52,061 bases of DNA from NCBI RefSeq assembly GCF_005869225.1, contig NZ_SWFP01000018.1, positions 1 through 52,061 of the forward strand, in the 5' to 3' direction. This stretch comes from Dyadobacter bucti (GTDB lineage: Bacteria > Bacteroidota > Bacteroidia > Cytophagales > Spirosomataceae). Position 1 is the stretch's first letter; the number at the start of each line of letters is the position of its first letter. Positions 41,819 to 51,417 of this stretch are shown here, in pieces. Under the pieces are notes generated by a model. It was not told where the DNA came from. It did not search any database and saw only the letters and a program-made list of their open reading frames with translations. The position numbers and the translations under genes were made by a program.

Positions 41819-42856
41819 ATGGGAGAACATAAGTGGATAAAACTTGTACTGATGCCGTTTTCGTGGCTCTACGGTCTGATTACCGACCTGCGAAATCTCC
41901 TTTACGACCACCGCATTTTTTCGTCCCGAAGACCTTCCCAGTTTGTCTTTTCGGTTGGTAATCTTACAGTTGGCGGCACCGGCAAAACACCGGTAGTCAA
42001 TTTTCTGGCTGACTTGCTTTCACCCTCCTACCCGATTGCGCTGCTGAGCCGCGGGTATGGAAGAAAAACCAAAGGATTTGTGCTCGCAAGTGAAAAATCT
42101 ACGGCTGCCGACATCGGCGATGAACCTTTGCAGCTTTATAACAAACTCAAAAAGTCTGTGGTGGTCGCAGTTTGTGAAGACAGGGCCGAAGGTGCTGCAA
42201 AAATTGCAAGGCTATACCCCGACCGTGAAATGCTGGTACTCGATGACGCCTTTCAGCACCGCGGCATTGTTCAGGATGTAAAAATATTACTGAATGATTA
42301 CAACCGGCCTTTTTACGAAGATATGCCGTTTCCGGCCGGGCGGCTCCGGGAAAACCGTAAAGGCGCCAAAAGGGCAGACGCCATTGTAGTAACCAAATGC
42401 CCCGCCGGGCTGGATTCTGCTGAAACAACCGGGATTACAGCGAAACTTCGTCAATACTGCCGTCCCGAAATCCCGATCTTCTTCTCACATACCGCGTATT
42501 CGCAGCCGCTCAGCTTTGAAGATGTGCCTGTTACGTTAAAGAATGTTAAAATGGTGGCAGGGATCGCCGATCCGGGGCCATTCGGTGTATATCTGGGCGA
42601 ACGGTTTAACGTTACTGATAAAGTCATTTTTCCCGATCATTATAATTACAAGCCCGGCGATGTGCAAGAACTGCTTAAGAACTTAAAAAACGATACTTTT
42701 GTGGTAACAACCGAAAAGGATATGGTCAAATTAAAACCCCTTGCTGAACAATTGGGCCTGTGCGAAAGGTTTGCTTACGTACCCATTGCGATTCATTTTG
42801 AAAACGATAACGATCGCTTTTCGGAATGGGTCAGACAGATTCAACGACCTTACTAA
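41819..42856 (+). CDS. lpxK: Tetraacyldisaccharide 4'-kinase
   Basis: The 345-residue protein has the P-loop SVGNLTVGGTGKTPVV, SRGYGRKTKGF, GDEPLQLYNKL and DDAFQHRGIVQDVKILL (the catalytic DDAFQH). It phosphorylates the lipid A precursor at the 4' position at the inner membrane. The N-terminal amphipathic helix (KLVLMPFSWLYGLITDLRN) binds the membrane. The porin gene follows after 25 bp. Confidence 0.93.
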   Translation: MGEHKWIKLVLMPFSWLYGLITDLRNLLYDHRIFSSRRPSQFVFSVGNLTVGGTGKTPVVNFLADLLSPSYPIALLSRGYGRKTKGFVLASEKSTAADIGDEPLQLYNKLKKSVVVAVCEDRAEGAAKIARLYPDREMLVLDDAFQHRGIVQDVKILLNDYNRPFYEDMPFPAGRLRENRKGAKRADAIVVTKCPAGLDSAETTGITAKLRQYCRPEIPIFFSHTAYSQPLSFEDVPVTLKNVKMVAGIADPGPFGVYLGERFNVTDKVIFPDHYNYKPGDVQELLKNLKNDTFVVTTEKDMVKLKPLAEQLGLCERFAYVPIAIHFENDNDRFSEWVRQIQRPY

Positions 42857-42881
42857 AAAGGGCTGAACGATAGTTTCCTCT

Positions 42882-44867
42882 ATGAGAATTGCTTTTTATC
42901 TGATACTGTGTGTTTTATCCAGCTTCATTTTCATCCAAACCAATGCTACGGCTCAGGTCAGGCTGCCCGGTGGTATGCAGATGCCAGGGGGGGGTGGCGG
43001 CTCGGGAGGTAGCGGCGGCGGTGCAAAGGGAGGAGCTATTCTCGACGACAGTACCAAAAATATCTACGGCCCGAAAACGACCCGGCATTATTTTGAAAAT
43101 GACATACTGAACAATCGTGACTCGGTAAGATACCTGGTCGATACCAACCTGACGAATTTTAACCGGTGGACGCCGGTTGACCGCTCATGGGGAAAATTGG
43201 TAGACCTCGGGAATACGGTCACTGCATCCCGGAACCTGTTTTTCCAACCCCGCGAAGAGATCGGCACCCAGCTTGGCCTCCGTGCATACGACGCCTACGC
43301 GATCAAGCAGGACGAAGTGCAGTATATGGACACCAAGTCGCAGCATACCGAGCTTACTTTTGTGTCGGGACCGCGGAAAACATCCCTTGGCCGCTTCGCC
43401 TACACACAAAATGTCCATTCCAGATTTAATTTCGGGCTTCGTTTTCAGCGACTTACGTCCAGCAAACAATACGGTTTTGTAAATACCATTAATTCCGGCG
43501 CACTACTGGGGCAAAACTGGAACCTGCTGGCGCACACCAGCTTTTTTTCCAAAAACAAAAAATACCTGATCCTGGCACATTACCGGCACATGAACACCAA
43601 AGTGCGTGAGCAGGGAGGCGTAATTCCTGAGGTAATTGAAGGGGTAACGAACAAATACACCTACGATGGCGCGGCTAACCTCAGCGATGATGCCAATTCA
43701 TGGGAACGGCGCCATGTGTTTCATGTATACCAGCAATACCGGCTCGCAAATGGCTTCCAGCTTTTTCAACAGGTCGACTACCAAGGCACCAAAGACCGTT
43801 TCACAGACAAAGCAATTGCCCGCGGACTGGAAAAAGGGATTTACCCGATAGCAAAGTTTGATCCTGACACCACCCGGCAAAGTATCTACTTCAAACTCTT
43901 CGATAACAAGGTCGGCATCAAGGGCTATTATTCCGGGTTCAATTACCGGGCTTACGTCCGCCAGCGGTTTTACGGTATGCGGGGCCAGGCGCAGCTGGGG
44001 AACAGTTTGGGCTACCCCTACACAACCTACCGGACCGGCCTGCAGTTTGACAATATCCTGGGAGCGTGGCTGGGCTATTATCTCAAAGATTCCACCCAAT
44101 ATCTCACTGCCGAGGGCGATATTAACCTTGCCAAAAATGTGGAGTACAAGCTGAAAGCAGAATTGAACACCAAATGGGGAAAGGCTGGTTTTCAGAGCAT
44201 TCAAACCGCTCCCGACCTGCTGACGCAACGTTATCTGAGCAACAATTTTGAATGGAGAAATAATTTTGATCCAACTAAAGTCCAGACGATATACGCTTCT
44301 CTGCCGCTCAAAACCAAAAAAATAGAGTTTGTCCCGGAGATACAGATCCATCAGGTCAACGATTATATTTATTATGACACCGTCGCGACGCCCCGTCAGC
44401 TTAATTCCGGCTTCAGGCTACTGAGGCTCGGATTTAATTCGTCGATCCATTTAAAAAGATGGAATTTCACCACAATGGGTTACATGACGCTGAATGACAA
44501 CAAGGACGTAATCCGCATACCGACCTATTTTGCGAGCGGGGAAGTCACTTTTGACTTTGTTTATGCCAAAGTGCTTTTCATCCAGCTTGGCCTTACCGCC
44601 AGATACCGTTCTTCTTATTTTGGAGATGCCTATATGCCGGTTACCCAGCAGTTTCACCTTCAGGATGATTTCAGACTTGGCCAGAATGTGGTGGTTGACG
44701 GATTTGCCAATGTCCGCATCAAAAGGGTAAGACTGTTCTTCAAAATGTCCTACCTGAACCAAGGTGGCCAGTTCGGCCTTTTCCCCGAGGGATACTATGT
44801 TACACCCAATTATTTGGGACTGGCCAGATCATTTTCATTCGGTGTCAACTGGCCGCTGTTCGATTAA
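42882..44867 (+). CDS. Putative outer-membrane porin (Porin_10 type)
   Basis: The 661-residue protein has a signal peptide ending ATAQ, a short glycine-rich linker (PGGMQMPGGGGGSGGSGGG) and a long beta-barrel of alternating aromatic strands (HSRFNFGLRFQRL, LILAHYRHM, FQLFQQVDY), ending in LARSFSFGVNWPLFD. The N-terminal DDSTKNIYGPKTTRHYFENDI block is common in this phylum's putative porins. An eight-base G run at 42987-42994 lies in the linker and could change frame by slippage. Confidence 0.75.
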   Translation: MRIAFYLILCVLSSFIFIQTNATAQVRLPGGMQMPGGGGGSGGSGGGAKGGAILDDSTKNIYGPKTTRHYFENDILNNRDSVRYLVDTNLTNFNRWTPVDRSWGKLVDLGNTVTASRNLFFQPREEIGTQLGLRAYDAYAIKQDEVQYMDTKSQHTELTFVSGPRKTSLGRFAYTQNVHSRFNFGLRFQRLTSSKQYGFVNTINSGALLGQNWNLLAHTSFFSKNKKYLILAHYRHMNTKVREQGGVIPEVIEGVTNKYTYDGAANLSDDANSWERRHVFHVYQQYRLANGFQLFQQVDYQGTKDRFTDKAIARGLEKGIYPIAKFDPDTTRQSIYFKLFDNKVGIKGYYSGFNYRAYVRQRFYGMRGQAQLGNSLGYPYTTYRTGLQFDNILGAWLGYYLKDSTQYLTAEGDINLAKNVEYKLKAELNTKWGKAGFQSIQTAPDLLTQRYLSNNFEWRNNFDPTKVQTIYASLPLKTKKIEFVPEIQIHQVNDYIYYDTVATPRQLNSGFRLLRLGFNSSIHLKRWNFTTMGYMTLNDNKDVIRIPTYFASGEVTFDFVYAKVLFIQLGLTARYRSSYFGDAYMPVTQQFHLQDDFRLGQNVVVDGFANVRIKRVRLFFKMSYLNQGGQFGLFPEGYYVTPNYLGLARSFSFGVNWPLFD

Positions 44868-44891
44868 TTGCCAATTTAAACTGAATATGTC

Positions 44892-45485
44892 ATGTCGCTA
44901 ACCACCCTTGGCCTTGAATTGCCGACTGATCCGCGCTGGACAAATATTGCAGCCATGCAGATCGGTGAAATCCTGATTGATCACGCTTATTGTGAACAAA
45001 AAGCTGCATCGAGCTGCATATCCCTCATCGTGCATTATCCCGAAAAAGCCAGGCTAGTGGAAGTGCTGACGCCCATAGTCAGCGAAGAATGGGGCCATTT
45101 TCAAAGGGTTTTGAAAGAACTAAAAAAAAGGGATATCCCTCTGGGAAGGCAACGGAAAGACGAATATGCCGGCCAGCTGCTCCAACTCATACGTAACAAA
45201 GGAAACCACGAAGAGGCATTGCTTGACCGGCTGTTGATCTGTGCGTTGATCGAAGCGCGTAGCTGCGAACGTTTCAAACTGCTTTCCGAGGCACTGGAGG
45301 ATGAATCCTTACAAAAATTTTATCGCGAGCTAATGATATCGGAAGCCGGGCATTACCGTACTTTTATTGAACTGGCGGAGGCTTATCTTCCTGCGCAGCA
45401 AGTGAGGACGAGATGGAAGGAGTTTCTTCATGCCGAAGCCGAAATCATGAAATCGCTTACACCCAGAGGTGACCGGATGCATTGA
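44892..45485 (+). CDS. miaE: tRNA-(ms2io6A)-hydroxylase-like MiaE
   Basis: The 197-residue ferritin-like protein has the diiron ligands in DHAYCEQKAASS, SEEWGHF, ALIEARSCERF and SEAGHYRTF. The family hydroxylates the isopentenyl group of ms2i6A37 in tRNA. It overlaps the start region of the nuclease gene, so the two may be co-transcribed. Confidence 0.85.
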   Translation: MSLTTLGLELPTDPRWTNIAAMQIGEILIDHAYCEQKAASSCISLIVHYPEKARLVEVLTPIVSEEWGHFQRVLKELKKRDIPLGRQRKDEYAGQLLQLIRNKGNHEEALLDRLLICALIEARSCERFKLLSEALEDESLQKFYRELMISEAGHYRTFIELAEAYLPAQQVRTRWKEFLHAEAEIMKSLTPRGDRMH

Positions 45486-45520
45486 ATCCGAACCTGTCAG
45501 GCAGAAAATCTAACACGTTG

Positions 45521-48427
45521 ATGCAATCATTCCTAAATCTCGTCGCCCGCCATATCCTCGATCACCACGCATCCCTGGAAAAGGTAAGCATTGTTGTGCC
45601 TACCCGACGGGCCGCTTTTTTCCTTGTGCAGGAGCTGGCAAAAGAAACGAAGGAGCCGATGATGAGCCCGCAGGTAATGGCGGTGGACGATTTTGTAGAG
45701 AGCATTTGCACCCTGGATATTGAAGATCCTGTCCATCTGCTTTTTGATTTATATGAAACATTCAGGGAAATTGATCCGGACGTACAGTTTGACCGGTTTA
45801 TGGGCTGGGCTTCGGTACTGCTGAGTGATCTTGATAAAATTGATCAGTATCTGGTCAAAACCGACTATCTCTTCGATTATCTCTCCGAGGCCCGGGCGAT
45901 TACGCGCTGGCAGGAAAATTTGCCGGATGGCAAAACACTGCAGACCGAAGGTGGCGCGAAACAGTATTTTTCGCTGTTTGAAAACATCAAGCTGGTCTAT
46001 TCCTCATTCCGAAACCGGCTTTTGCAAAAAGGTAAAGCATACCGTGGTATGGCATACCGGGAGCTGGCGGAAGATGTAGATATTCTGTTGCTGAGAAAAG
46101 CAGATCAGGAAAAGATCTATTTCACAGGTTTTAATGCTTTTACAGAATCAGAAAAGGTCATTATCAGTGCACTGATCAAGACGGGCAAAGCGGAGGTACT
46201 CTGGGATACCGACCGTTACTATATGACAGAAAATACCGGTGTCGAAGCCGGGAAGAGTTTGAGGGAATATCAGAAAAGCAAGGCGTTCGGTGCATGGAAC
46301 TGGACGACGGACCATTTGCTTACTTCTGAAAAGAATATTACCATTTACGGCGTACCCAACGCTACCTTGCAGACCAAGGTAGCCGGGCAGTTATACAAGC
46401 TGATCAGAGAAGCCGAAGATCCGGAAAATCCGGTTTCCACTGCGATTGTACTTGCGGATGAAAACCTCCTGCTACCGATGCTTTATTCGCTGGACGAAAC
46501 GGTTAAAGATCTGAACGTCACCATGGGTCTTTCGATGCGAAACTCGTTGTTATACACGCTTATCGACAGCATTTTTGAATTGCAGCAGAATGTAGTTGAA
46601 TTCAGGAACAAGAGCGGCAAGACCATCAGGATACCGAAATTCAGTCATAAATCGATTGACAAAATTCTGAACCATCCCTTTATACGCCACTACGAGCATG
46701 TGGCGCTGGACAGCCTTCCGGAAGGTCAGACGATCATTCAGAGGACTTTGTTTGAGATCACGAATAACAACCAGGTTTTTCTTAGCTCCGAAGAATTATT
46801 ACTGGCGGGAGACAACCATCCTTTATTTAAAATCCTGTTTACACATTGGCAAAAAAACAACCCCAAACAGGCCATAAGGGCATTTTACGAGCTGATTGAG
46901 CTACTCAGGGAGGTTTATAAAGATTACAAAAATGCGTTGGAAACGGAGTATCTGTACCTGTTCTATACGCTGCTAAAACAATTTGAACAGACTATTGAGG
47001 AGAAGTCCGAGCTTATTACGCTGAGGACCTTAAGGTCGTTTATGTTCGAGCTCATCAGGCAAACCCGTATTCCCTTCAGTGGCGAACCGGTGAGTAATCT
47101 TCAGATCATGGGAATGCTGGAAACCCGGGCACTTGATTTTGAAAAGATCATTATTTTATCACTCAATGAAGGGATGCTTCCGCAAGCAAAAAGACAGAAT
47201 TCACTGATCCCCTTCGATGCGGCCCAGGCGGTTGGCCTGCCTACGCACCAGCACCAGGAAGCGGTGATGTCTTACCATTTTTACAGATTATTGCAGCGCG
47301 CCAAAGAAGTTCATATTCTGTATACCAGTACCAATGATGCCGTTGGCGGCGGTGAGAAAAGCCGTTTTATCCGCCAGGTGGAATATGAGCTTTCGCAATA
47401 CAACCCGCTGATCCACATTGAAAACCGGACCGTCGTTTTTGAAAACAGGCTCCATACGGAATTCGATGAAGTCATCAGGAAAGACGATGCGATGATCTCG
47501 GCAATCCGTGAATATCTGGATACAAAGGGGGTCTACCCTACGCACCTCAATGAATTCATCCGCTGTTCCATGCAGTTTTATCTCAAACATATTGTTGGTG
47601 TGGAGGAAAAAGAAGAGGTGGAAGAAGAACTGGGAATGGATAAGATCGGCACGTGGCTGCATGCTGCCCTGGAAAGGCTCGACCAGGAGTTCTTTCTGCT
47701 TGACACCGACCCTTCCGAGGAGCAGATCAAATTGGTATTGCGGGAAGAATTTGACCGTCGGTTCCGCGGATATGTTACCGACCTGGGGTTAAACAGGATT
47801 TACTACCAGATCGGCGAACAACAGATACTGACCTTCCTTAAACACCACATGGCACAGGTGCCGAGAAACAAAGTACTCGCAGCCGAGCAGCCTTTACGTG
47901 TCAGGACACAGTTTATTCTTCAGGGAAGTTACACGCCCGTCAGGATTGGTGGTAAAATCGACCGGATCGAACTCAGCGAAGACGGCACCTTGTATGTGAT
48001 GGATTACAAAACCGGGAGTGTGGAACTGACCGGCAAACAAAAACTGGCGGACCCGATAAAAAGGGAAGAAGTCATTCGCACCGACCCCGACCGGAAAATG
48101 GGGTACGTCCGGCAATTGTGGATGTACGAATACCTGATGTACCGGAAAATGCTCGATGATAAAGGTTTGAACCTTCAGAATAAAACTTACGCTTTCGGAG
48201 ATTATGCTGTAAAATCCGGGTTTTATTCTTTCCGCGACCCCAAAAACCTGATCGCTAATCCATTGGAACTGACAGAAGGACTAAACCCTTCCGACTTTCT
48301 CATAAAATCAGAACTTATCCTGACCGATATTCTGAATGTCCTCCTCGACCCGGATGTCCCCTTCCGGAAAACAGACGATCTGAATGTTTGCAAGTTTTGT
48401 GATTTTGTTGGGATTTGCGGGCGATAG
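45521..48427 (+). CDS. AddB-like helicase/PD-(D/E)XK nuclease
   Basis: From ATG 45521 the 968-residue protein begins MQSFLNLVARHILDHH. The N-terminal part is a UvrD/AddB-like helicase relic (VSIVVPTRRAAFFLVQEL, FTGFNAFTESEK, YSLDETVKDLNVTMGLSMRNS). The C-terminal nuclease domain has GGKIDRIE...LYVMDYKTGS (D...DYK catalytic set) and cysteines CSMQFYL and CKFCDFVGICG that would hold a 4Fe-4S cluster, as in AddB. AddAB processes double-strand DNA ends. No addA is next to it. TTG at 45482 is another possible start. Confidence 0.85.
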   Translation: MQSFLNLVARHILDHHASLEKVSIVVPTRRAAFFLVQELAKETKEPMMSPQVMAVDDFVESICTLDIEDPVHLLFDLYETFREIDPDVQFDRFMGWASVLLSDLDKIDQYLVKTDYLFDYLSEARAITRWQENLPDGKTLQTEGGAKQYFSLFENIKLVYSSFRNRLLQKGKAYRGMAYRELAEDVDILLLRKADQEKIYFTGFNAFTESEKVIISALIKTGKAEVLWDTDRYYMTENTGVEAGKSLREYQKSKAFGAWNWTTDHLLTSEKNITIYGVPNATLQTKVAGQLYKLIREAEDPENPVSTAIVLADENLLLPMLYSLDETVKDLNVTMGLSMRNSLLYTLIDSIFELQQNVVEFRNKSGKTIRIPKFSHKSIDKILNHPFIRHYEHVALDSLPEGQTIIQRTLFEITNNNQVFLSSEELLLAGDNHPLFKILFTHWQKNNPKQAIRAFYELIELLREVYKDYKNALETEYLYLFYTLLKQFEQTIEEKSELITLRTLRSFMFELIRQTRIPFSGEPVSNLQIMGMLETRALDFEKIIILSLNEGMLPQAKRQNSLIPFDAAQAVGLPTHQHQEAVMSYHFYRLLQRAKEVHILYTSTNDAVGGGEKSRFIRQVEYELSQYNPLIHIENRTVVFENRLHTEFDEVIRKDDAMISAIREYLDTKGVYPTHLNEFIRCSMQFYLKHIVGVEEKEEVEEELGMDKIGTWLHAALERLDQEFFLLDTDPSEEQIKLVLREEFDRRFRGYVTDLGLNRIYYQIGEQQILTFLKHHMAQVPRNKVLAAEQPLRVRTQFILQGSYTPVRIGGKIDRIELSEDGTLYVMDYKTGSVELTGKQKLADPIKREEVIRTDPDRKMGYVRQLWMYEYLMYRKMLDDKGLNLQNKTYAFGDYAVKSGFYSFRDPKNLIANPLELTEGLNPSDFLIKSELILTDILNVLLDPDVPFRKTDDLNVCKFCDFVGICGR

Positions 48428-48484
48428 GGTTAGATTCGTTTTAGTGAAATACCTCCGGCGATCCCGGCCAAGTTATTTGCTAGA

Positions 48485-49297
48485 TCAAAGCGGCTCATAA
48501 TTCAATAAAACTGAAAAGTAACCGGTATTAAAGGCATTATTCATCATTGAACCATCAAGTCCTTCCACAACACCGTTCAAATTGAGATCCGATGCTAAAT
48601 AATCATCAAAAAGTCCCTGATTGAAAGCTTTCACCACGATCGTGTTGTCAACACCGTCAACCACATAATCCTGGTTTACGTCCGCAGGCCACATTGCCCA
48701 TTTCCCTTCTATAACTCCCATTTGAGGAGGATCACCGGGTACATTGTAGGCCATCGCCAGCGAACTTGTAAAATCATAATTCACTGTGCCTGAGACAAAG
48801 GCCAGAATAGCATTACCCATGATCGCAATATGATTGCGGTGCTTCACTACGATATGAACCGGGACAACCTCCGCAAGGAATTCAGGTAGTGTACCGTCCG
48901 TGTCAATCACACTGCCATTGGTTTTTAAAAGGAGGCTTCTCGATTGTAATATCGCTGCCGGATTGATTGCACTGCGGACTTCTATTTTTACCCAATCCAC
49001 TACTTCTCCCGTCACGGCCGCCGGATTTGAAATATTATTATAAACTACACCGCTCCCGTACGGGTCGATTCCCGGCAGCAATCCGGAACTGGGACCATAA
49101 TAAATCTGCAGGTCGTTGGCCATGTTCGGCTTTCCCGCCCGACACGCGCCTCGCAGGTAAACTTTTACGTTTAGTTGCACGAGCGCGCCATCGAGTTTCC
49201 GGCTTATCCGGTTCCCTGCTTCATCATACGTAAATTTGATTTGAGCGGCGGCAACATTATAAATCAACAATAGTGTTGTGATAAATTTAATCTTCAT
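48485..49297 (-). CDS. Secreted protein with YD-like start and dockerin-like EF hands
   Basis: The 270-residue protein has a signal peptide (KFITTLLLIYNVAAAQ), a single YD-repeat-like segment (IKFTYDEAGNRISRKLD), a central beta-rich region (VQLNVKVYLRGACR, VVDWVKIEVRSAINPAAILQSRSLLL, VVKHRNHIAIMGNAIL) and two calcium-binding dockerin-type loops near the end (DVNQDYVVDGVDN and DLNLNGVVEGLDG). The central-plus-dockerin arrangement is common at the C-termini of very large cell-surface proteins of this phylum; here it stands alone. Confidence 0.65.
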   Translation of the reverse strand: MKIKFITTLLLIYNVAAAQIKFTYDEAGNRISRKLDGALVQLNVKVYLRGACRAGKPNMANDLQIYYGPSSGLLPGIDPYGSGVVYNNISNPAAVTGEVVDWVKIEVRSAINPAAILQSRSLLLKTNGSVIDTDGTLPEFLAEVVPVHIVVKHRNHIAIMGNAILAFVSGTVNYDFTSSLAMAYNVPGDPPQMGVIEGKWAMWPADVNQDYVVDGVDNTIVVKAFNQGLFDDYLASDLNLNGVVEGLDGSMMNNAFNTGYFSVLLNYEPL

Positions 49298-49374
49298 TGT
49301 TTCAATTGTTTATGTACAGCGTATATAGTTTGTTTTCCGTGTAAGATTAAGATCGCGGGCGATAACTTATTGAT

Positions 49375-49953
49375 CTATTGGACACATTCCTTTTCCAAAT
49401 TGAGAGCGGCTTTATCGACATCCCCATTTTTATCTTCCTGAACCGGGTAGTAACATCCCTCTTTTGTCCTGAACACGTCCATTTCTTTTCTGCACGGAAT
49501 GGCGCACGCCTCTCCTTCAATGATACTCATTTTCCGCTGCTGATCGAGTACTTCCATCCCGTATCGGAAAGCTCCGCTGTAAAGCGTGCCGTCGCGGCGT
49601 TTGCCGTCCCACGCATACTCCCTCAACTTCCTGACATCCAAAAAAGTGACATGATGCAATACGGTGTCCTTTCCTGGCGTGAGCACCGTAAAATTGACTA
49701 ACGTCAGCACTTCCGAATTGACGGACGGAATAAACACATCATTAATGCCATCTCCATTAGGCGTAAATACATTGGGAATATAAATGCTGGTTTTCTCGCT
49801 TTTAAAAGTAACTGGCTGAGTCCCGCAGCAAGATTCGTAACCTTCGGGAATTGCATGTAAAATTTCGGTAGAATTTTGAGCTTCGCAATTTGCTAAACTT
49901 GCAAAAATTGAAAGTAAAACAAGTTTAATTGCTAGTGTGTTTTTTGTTTTCAT
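49375..49953 (-). CDS. T9SS/gliding-motility C-terminal-domain protein (CHU_C-like)
   Basis: The 192-residue protein has a signal peptide (ALKLVLLSIFASLANC-like, with Cys 24 possibly as a lipobox), then SIYIPNVFTPNGDGINDVFIP, the type-B sorting-domain hallmark, and WDGKRRDGTLYSGAFRYGMEV. Normally this domain ends large proteins; here it is nearly the whole mature chain and is followed by a Cys/charged tail. It may be a remnant or a minimal surface protein. It lies 77 bp upstream of the dockerin-like gene on the same strand. Confidence 0.7.
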   Translation of the reverse strand: MKTKNTLAIKLVLLSIFASLANCEAQNSTEILHAIPEGYESCCGTQPVTFKSEKTSIYIPNVFTPNGDGINDVFIPSVNSEVLTLVNFTVLTPGKDTVLHHVTFLDVRKLREYAWDGKRRDGTLYSGAFRYGMEVLDQQRKMSIIEGEACAIPCRKEMDVFRTKEGCYYPVQEDKNGDVDKAALNLEKECVQ

Positions 49954-50284
49954 GATTTGATAGCTGTGCGATTATTTTATGTGATCTGAAACTGAAAATA
50001 CTCAAAGAAAAAAATACTAAGATTCTGCAAATTTTTTGATTATGTTCATAAGATAATCAACCTTTCCTATCCAGTGTTGACAAAAGGTACAAGAGAAAAT
50101 TCATCAAAGCAAAACTAATGTCCCATCGGCCGAATTCGTTAAGCAAACGGCCGAATCATTTTCCAACAAGCAATTTGCTACTCACAAAAATCATAGTCTA
50201 TATTGGTTAACGGTCGATTATCAAGAGAAGTTTTGATGTACTTTACTTCCATATCGACTGTTAAAATTCATACTTCCGATATCC
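49954..50284. other. AT-rich intergenic stretch
   Basis: No supported gene. It has a local pair of CGGCCGAAT repeats (near 50127 and 50149). The base composition is lower in GC than the core genes to the left. Confidence 0.5.
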
Positions 50285-50635
50285 CTATACTTCATTGGGT
50301 ATTTCGGTAATCACTTCTCTTATAAAAAGAAACCCTAAAAAGTGATTAAGTCCACCCCAAGACAATTTATCCCTTACGACAAATGACCTACTTAGTGCGC
50401 TGGGAATAATACCAATAATCGCTTCATTAGACTGATTAAACAGAAAGCTGGTCTCGCTACTGATCATTTTTATAAAAAAACAGGAGGAAGCATTTTCCGG
50501 ATCTCTCCATGAATAAAACAAGAAATTACCCTGCAATTGATTTGAAATAATTTTATTGATCTTTTTCTCTAAAATCATATCCACTTTAAACCATAAAAGG
50601 TTTTTGAATTTATCTGTACTTACTAAATTTTCCAC
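50285..50635 (-). CDS. Hypothetical protein
   Basis: The 116-residue frame starts at GTG 50635 (MENLVSTDKFKNLLWFKVDM) and contains KKINKIISNQLQGNFLFYSW, SCFFIKMISSETSFLF and LSWGGLNHFLGFLFIREV. It is cytoplasmic by appearance and has no motif I recognise. It may belong to the low-GC accessory block with the two lipoprotein paralogues. Confidence 0.5.
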   Translation of the reverse strand: MENLVSTDKFKNLLWFKVDMILEKKINKIISNQLQGNFLFYSWRDPENASSCFFIKMISSETSFLFNQSNEAIIGIIPSALSRSFVVRDKLSWGGLNHFLGFLFIREVITEIPNEV

Positions 50636-50710
50636 TATTAATTATTAAAGACATGAATAACTATTTTGACTCTATTAAATGAATTTAGATTGTAGACAAG
50701 TACAGTTCCG

Positions 50711-51325
50711 TCACTTACCTTTCCTCCAAACACGATATTCCTTTTCATCACACCAAAACCATTTACGCTTTTTCAACCAGCTTTTGTTTGGATCGGGAAG
50801 ACTATCGTACTCGACAAAATTTCCATAGGTTTGAAATTCCTTTGGATTCTTGGATTGGTATCGCTTTAAATCTGCATCGGACATTGGATCGTCCCATGTA
50901 AAGCCTATTCTTTGCAGAGTATTTTTGTTAATTATTTTAAACCAAATCTCTCCTTTATTGCTGGACATACTGTGCAGAGGTTCAACAAATTGAGCTTTAA
51001 TTGTGTCTTCGTTGATAAAATAGCTTCCACGAAAGCCGTAATGAAGAATTGGGTCAAAATTCATAATAAACTGACCATCAGTATAAAATACATAATTGTA
51101 ATAGCTATTACTAAGAGTTAGGGGTGGAGGATATCCTGACATTCCGTAAGTTGAATCATGAAATGAATAATACCCTTTTGAGTAAATTTTTGTTATTTCC
51201 AGATTCTTAGTAGCTGTGTAGCAATATTTGGAAAAAGTAAAGCTATCTCTTGATTGTCGGGATGGATGACAACACAGAGCGAAAATACTAACCCAGAATA
51301 TTAAATTGACAATTGTAATTTTCAT
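50711..51325 (-). CDS. Lipoprotein-like protein, unknown family (paralogue 1)
   Basis: From ATG 51325, preceded by GAGGAGAAAATT on its strand, the 204-residue protein has a lipoprotein signal (IVNLIFWVSIFALCC). The mature part includes SFHDSTYGMSGYPPPLTLSN, EIWFKIINKNTLQRIGFTWD and ends DSLPDPNKSWLKKRKWFWCD plus EKEYRVW. The same blocks recur in the next gene, so this is a tandem paralogue pair. Function unknown. Confidence 0.65.
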   Translation of the reverse strand: MKITIVNLIFWVSIFALCCHPSRQSRDSFTFSKYCYTATKNLEITKIYSKGYYSFHDSTYGMSGYPPPLTLSNSYYNYVFYTDGQFIMNFDPILHYGFRGSYFINEDTIKAQFVEPLHSMSSNKGEIWFKIINKNTLQRIGFTWDDPMSDADLKRYQSKNPKEFQTYGNFVEYDSLPDPNKSWLKKRKWFWCDEKEYRVWRKGK

Positions 51326-51417
51326 AATTTTCTCCTCTATAAGGAATACCGATTGTAATAGCCACTTTGGAACATCATTCCATATTTGAACGTCCGATTT
51401 TAGATCAACATCTTTGG

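Noticed and set aside
43698..44351. 217-residue minus-strand frame in the porin gene
   Set aside because: Antisense shadow of the barrel coding sequence; no start context and no recognisable family.
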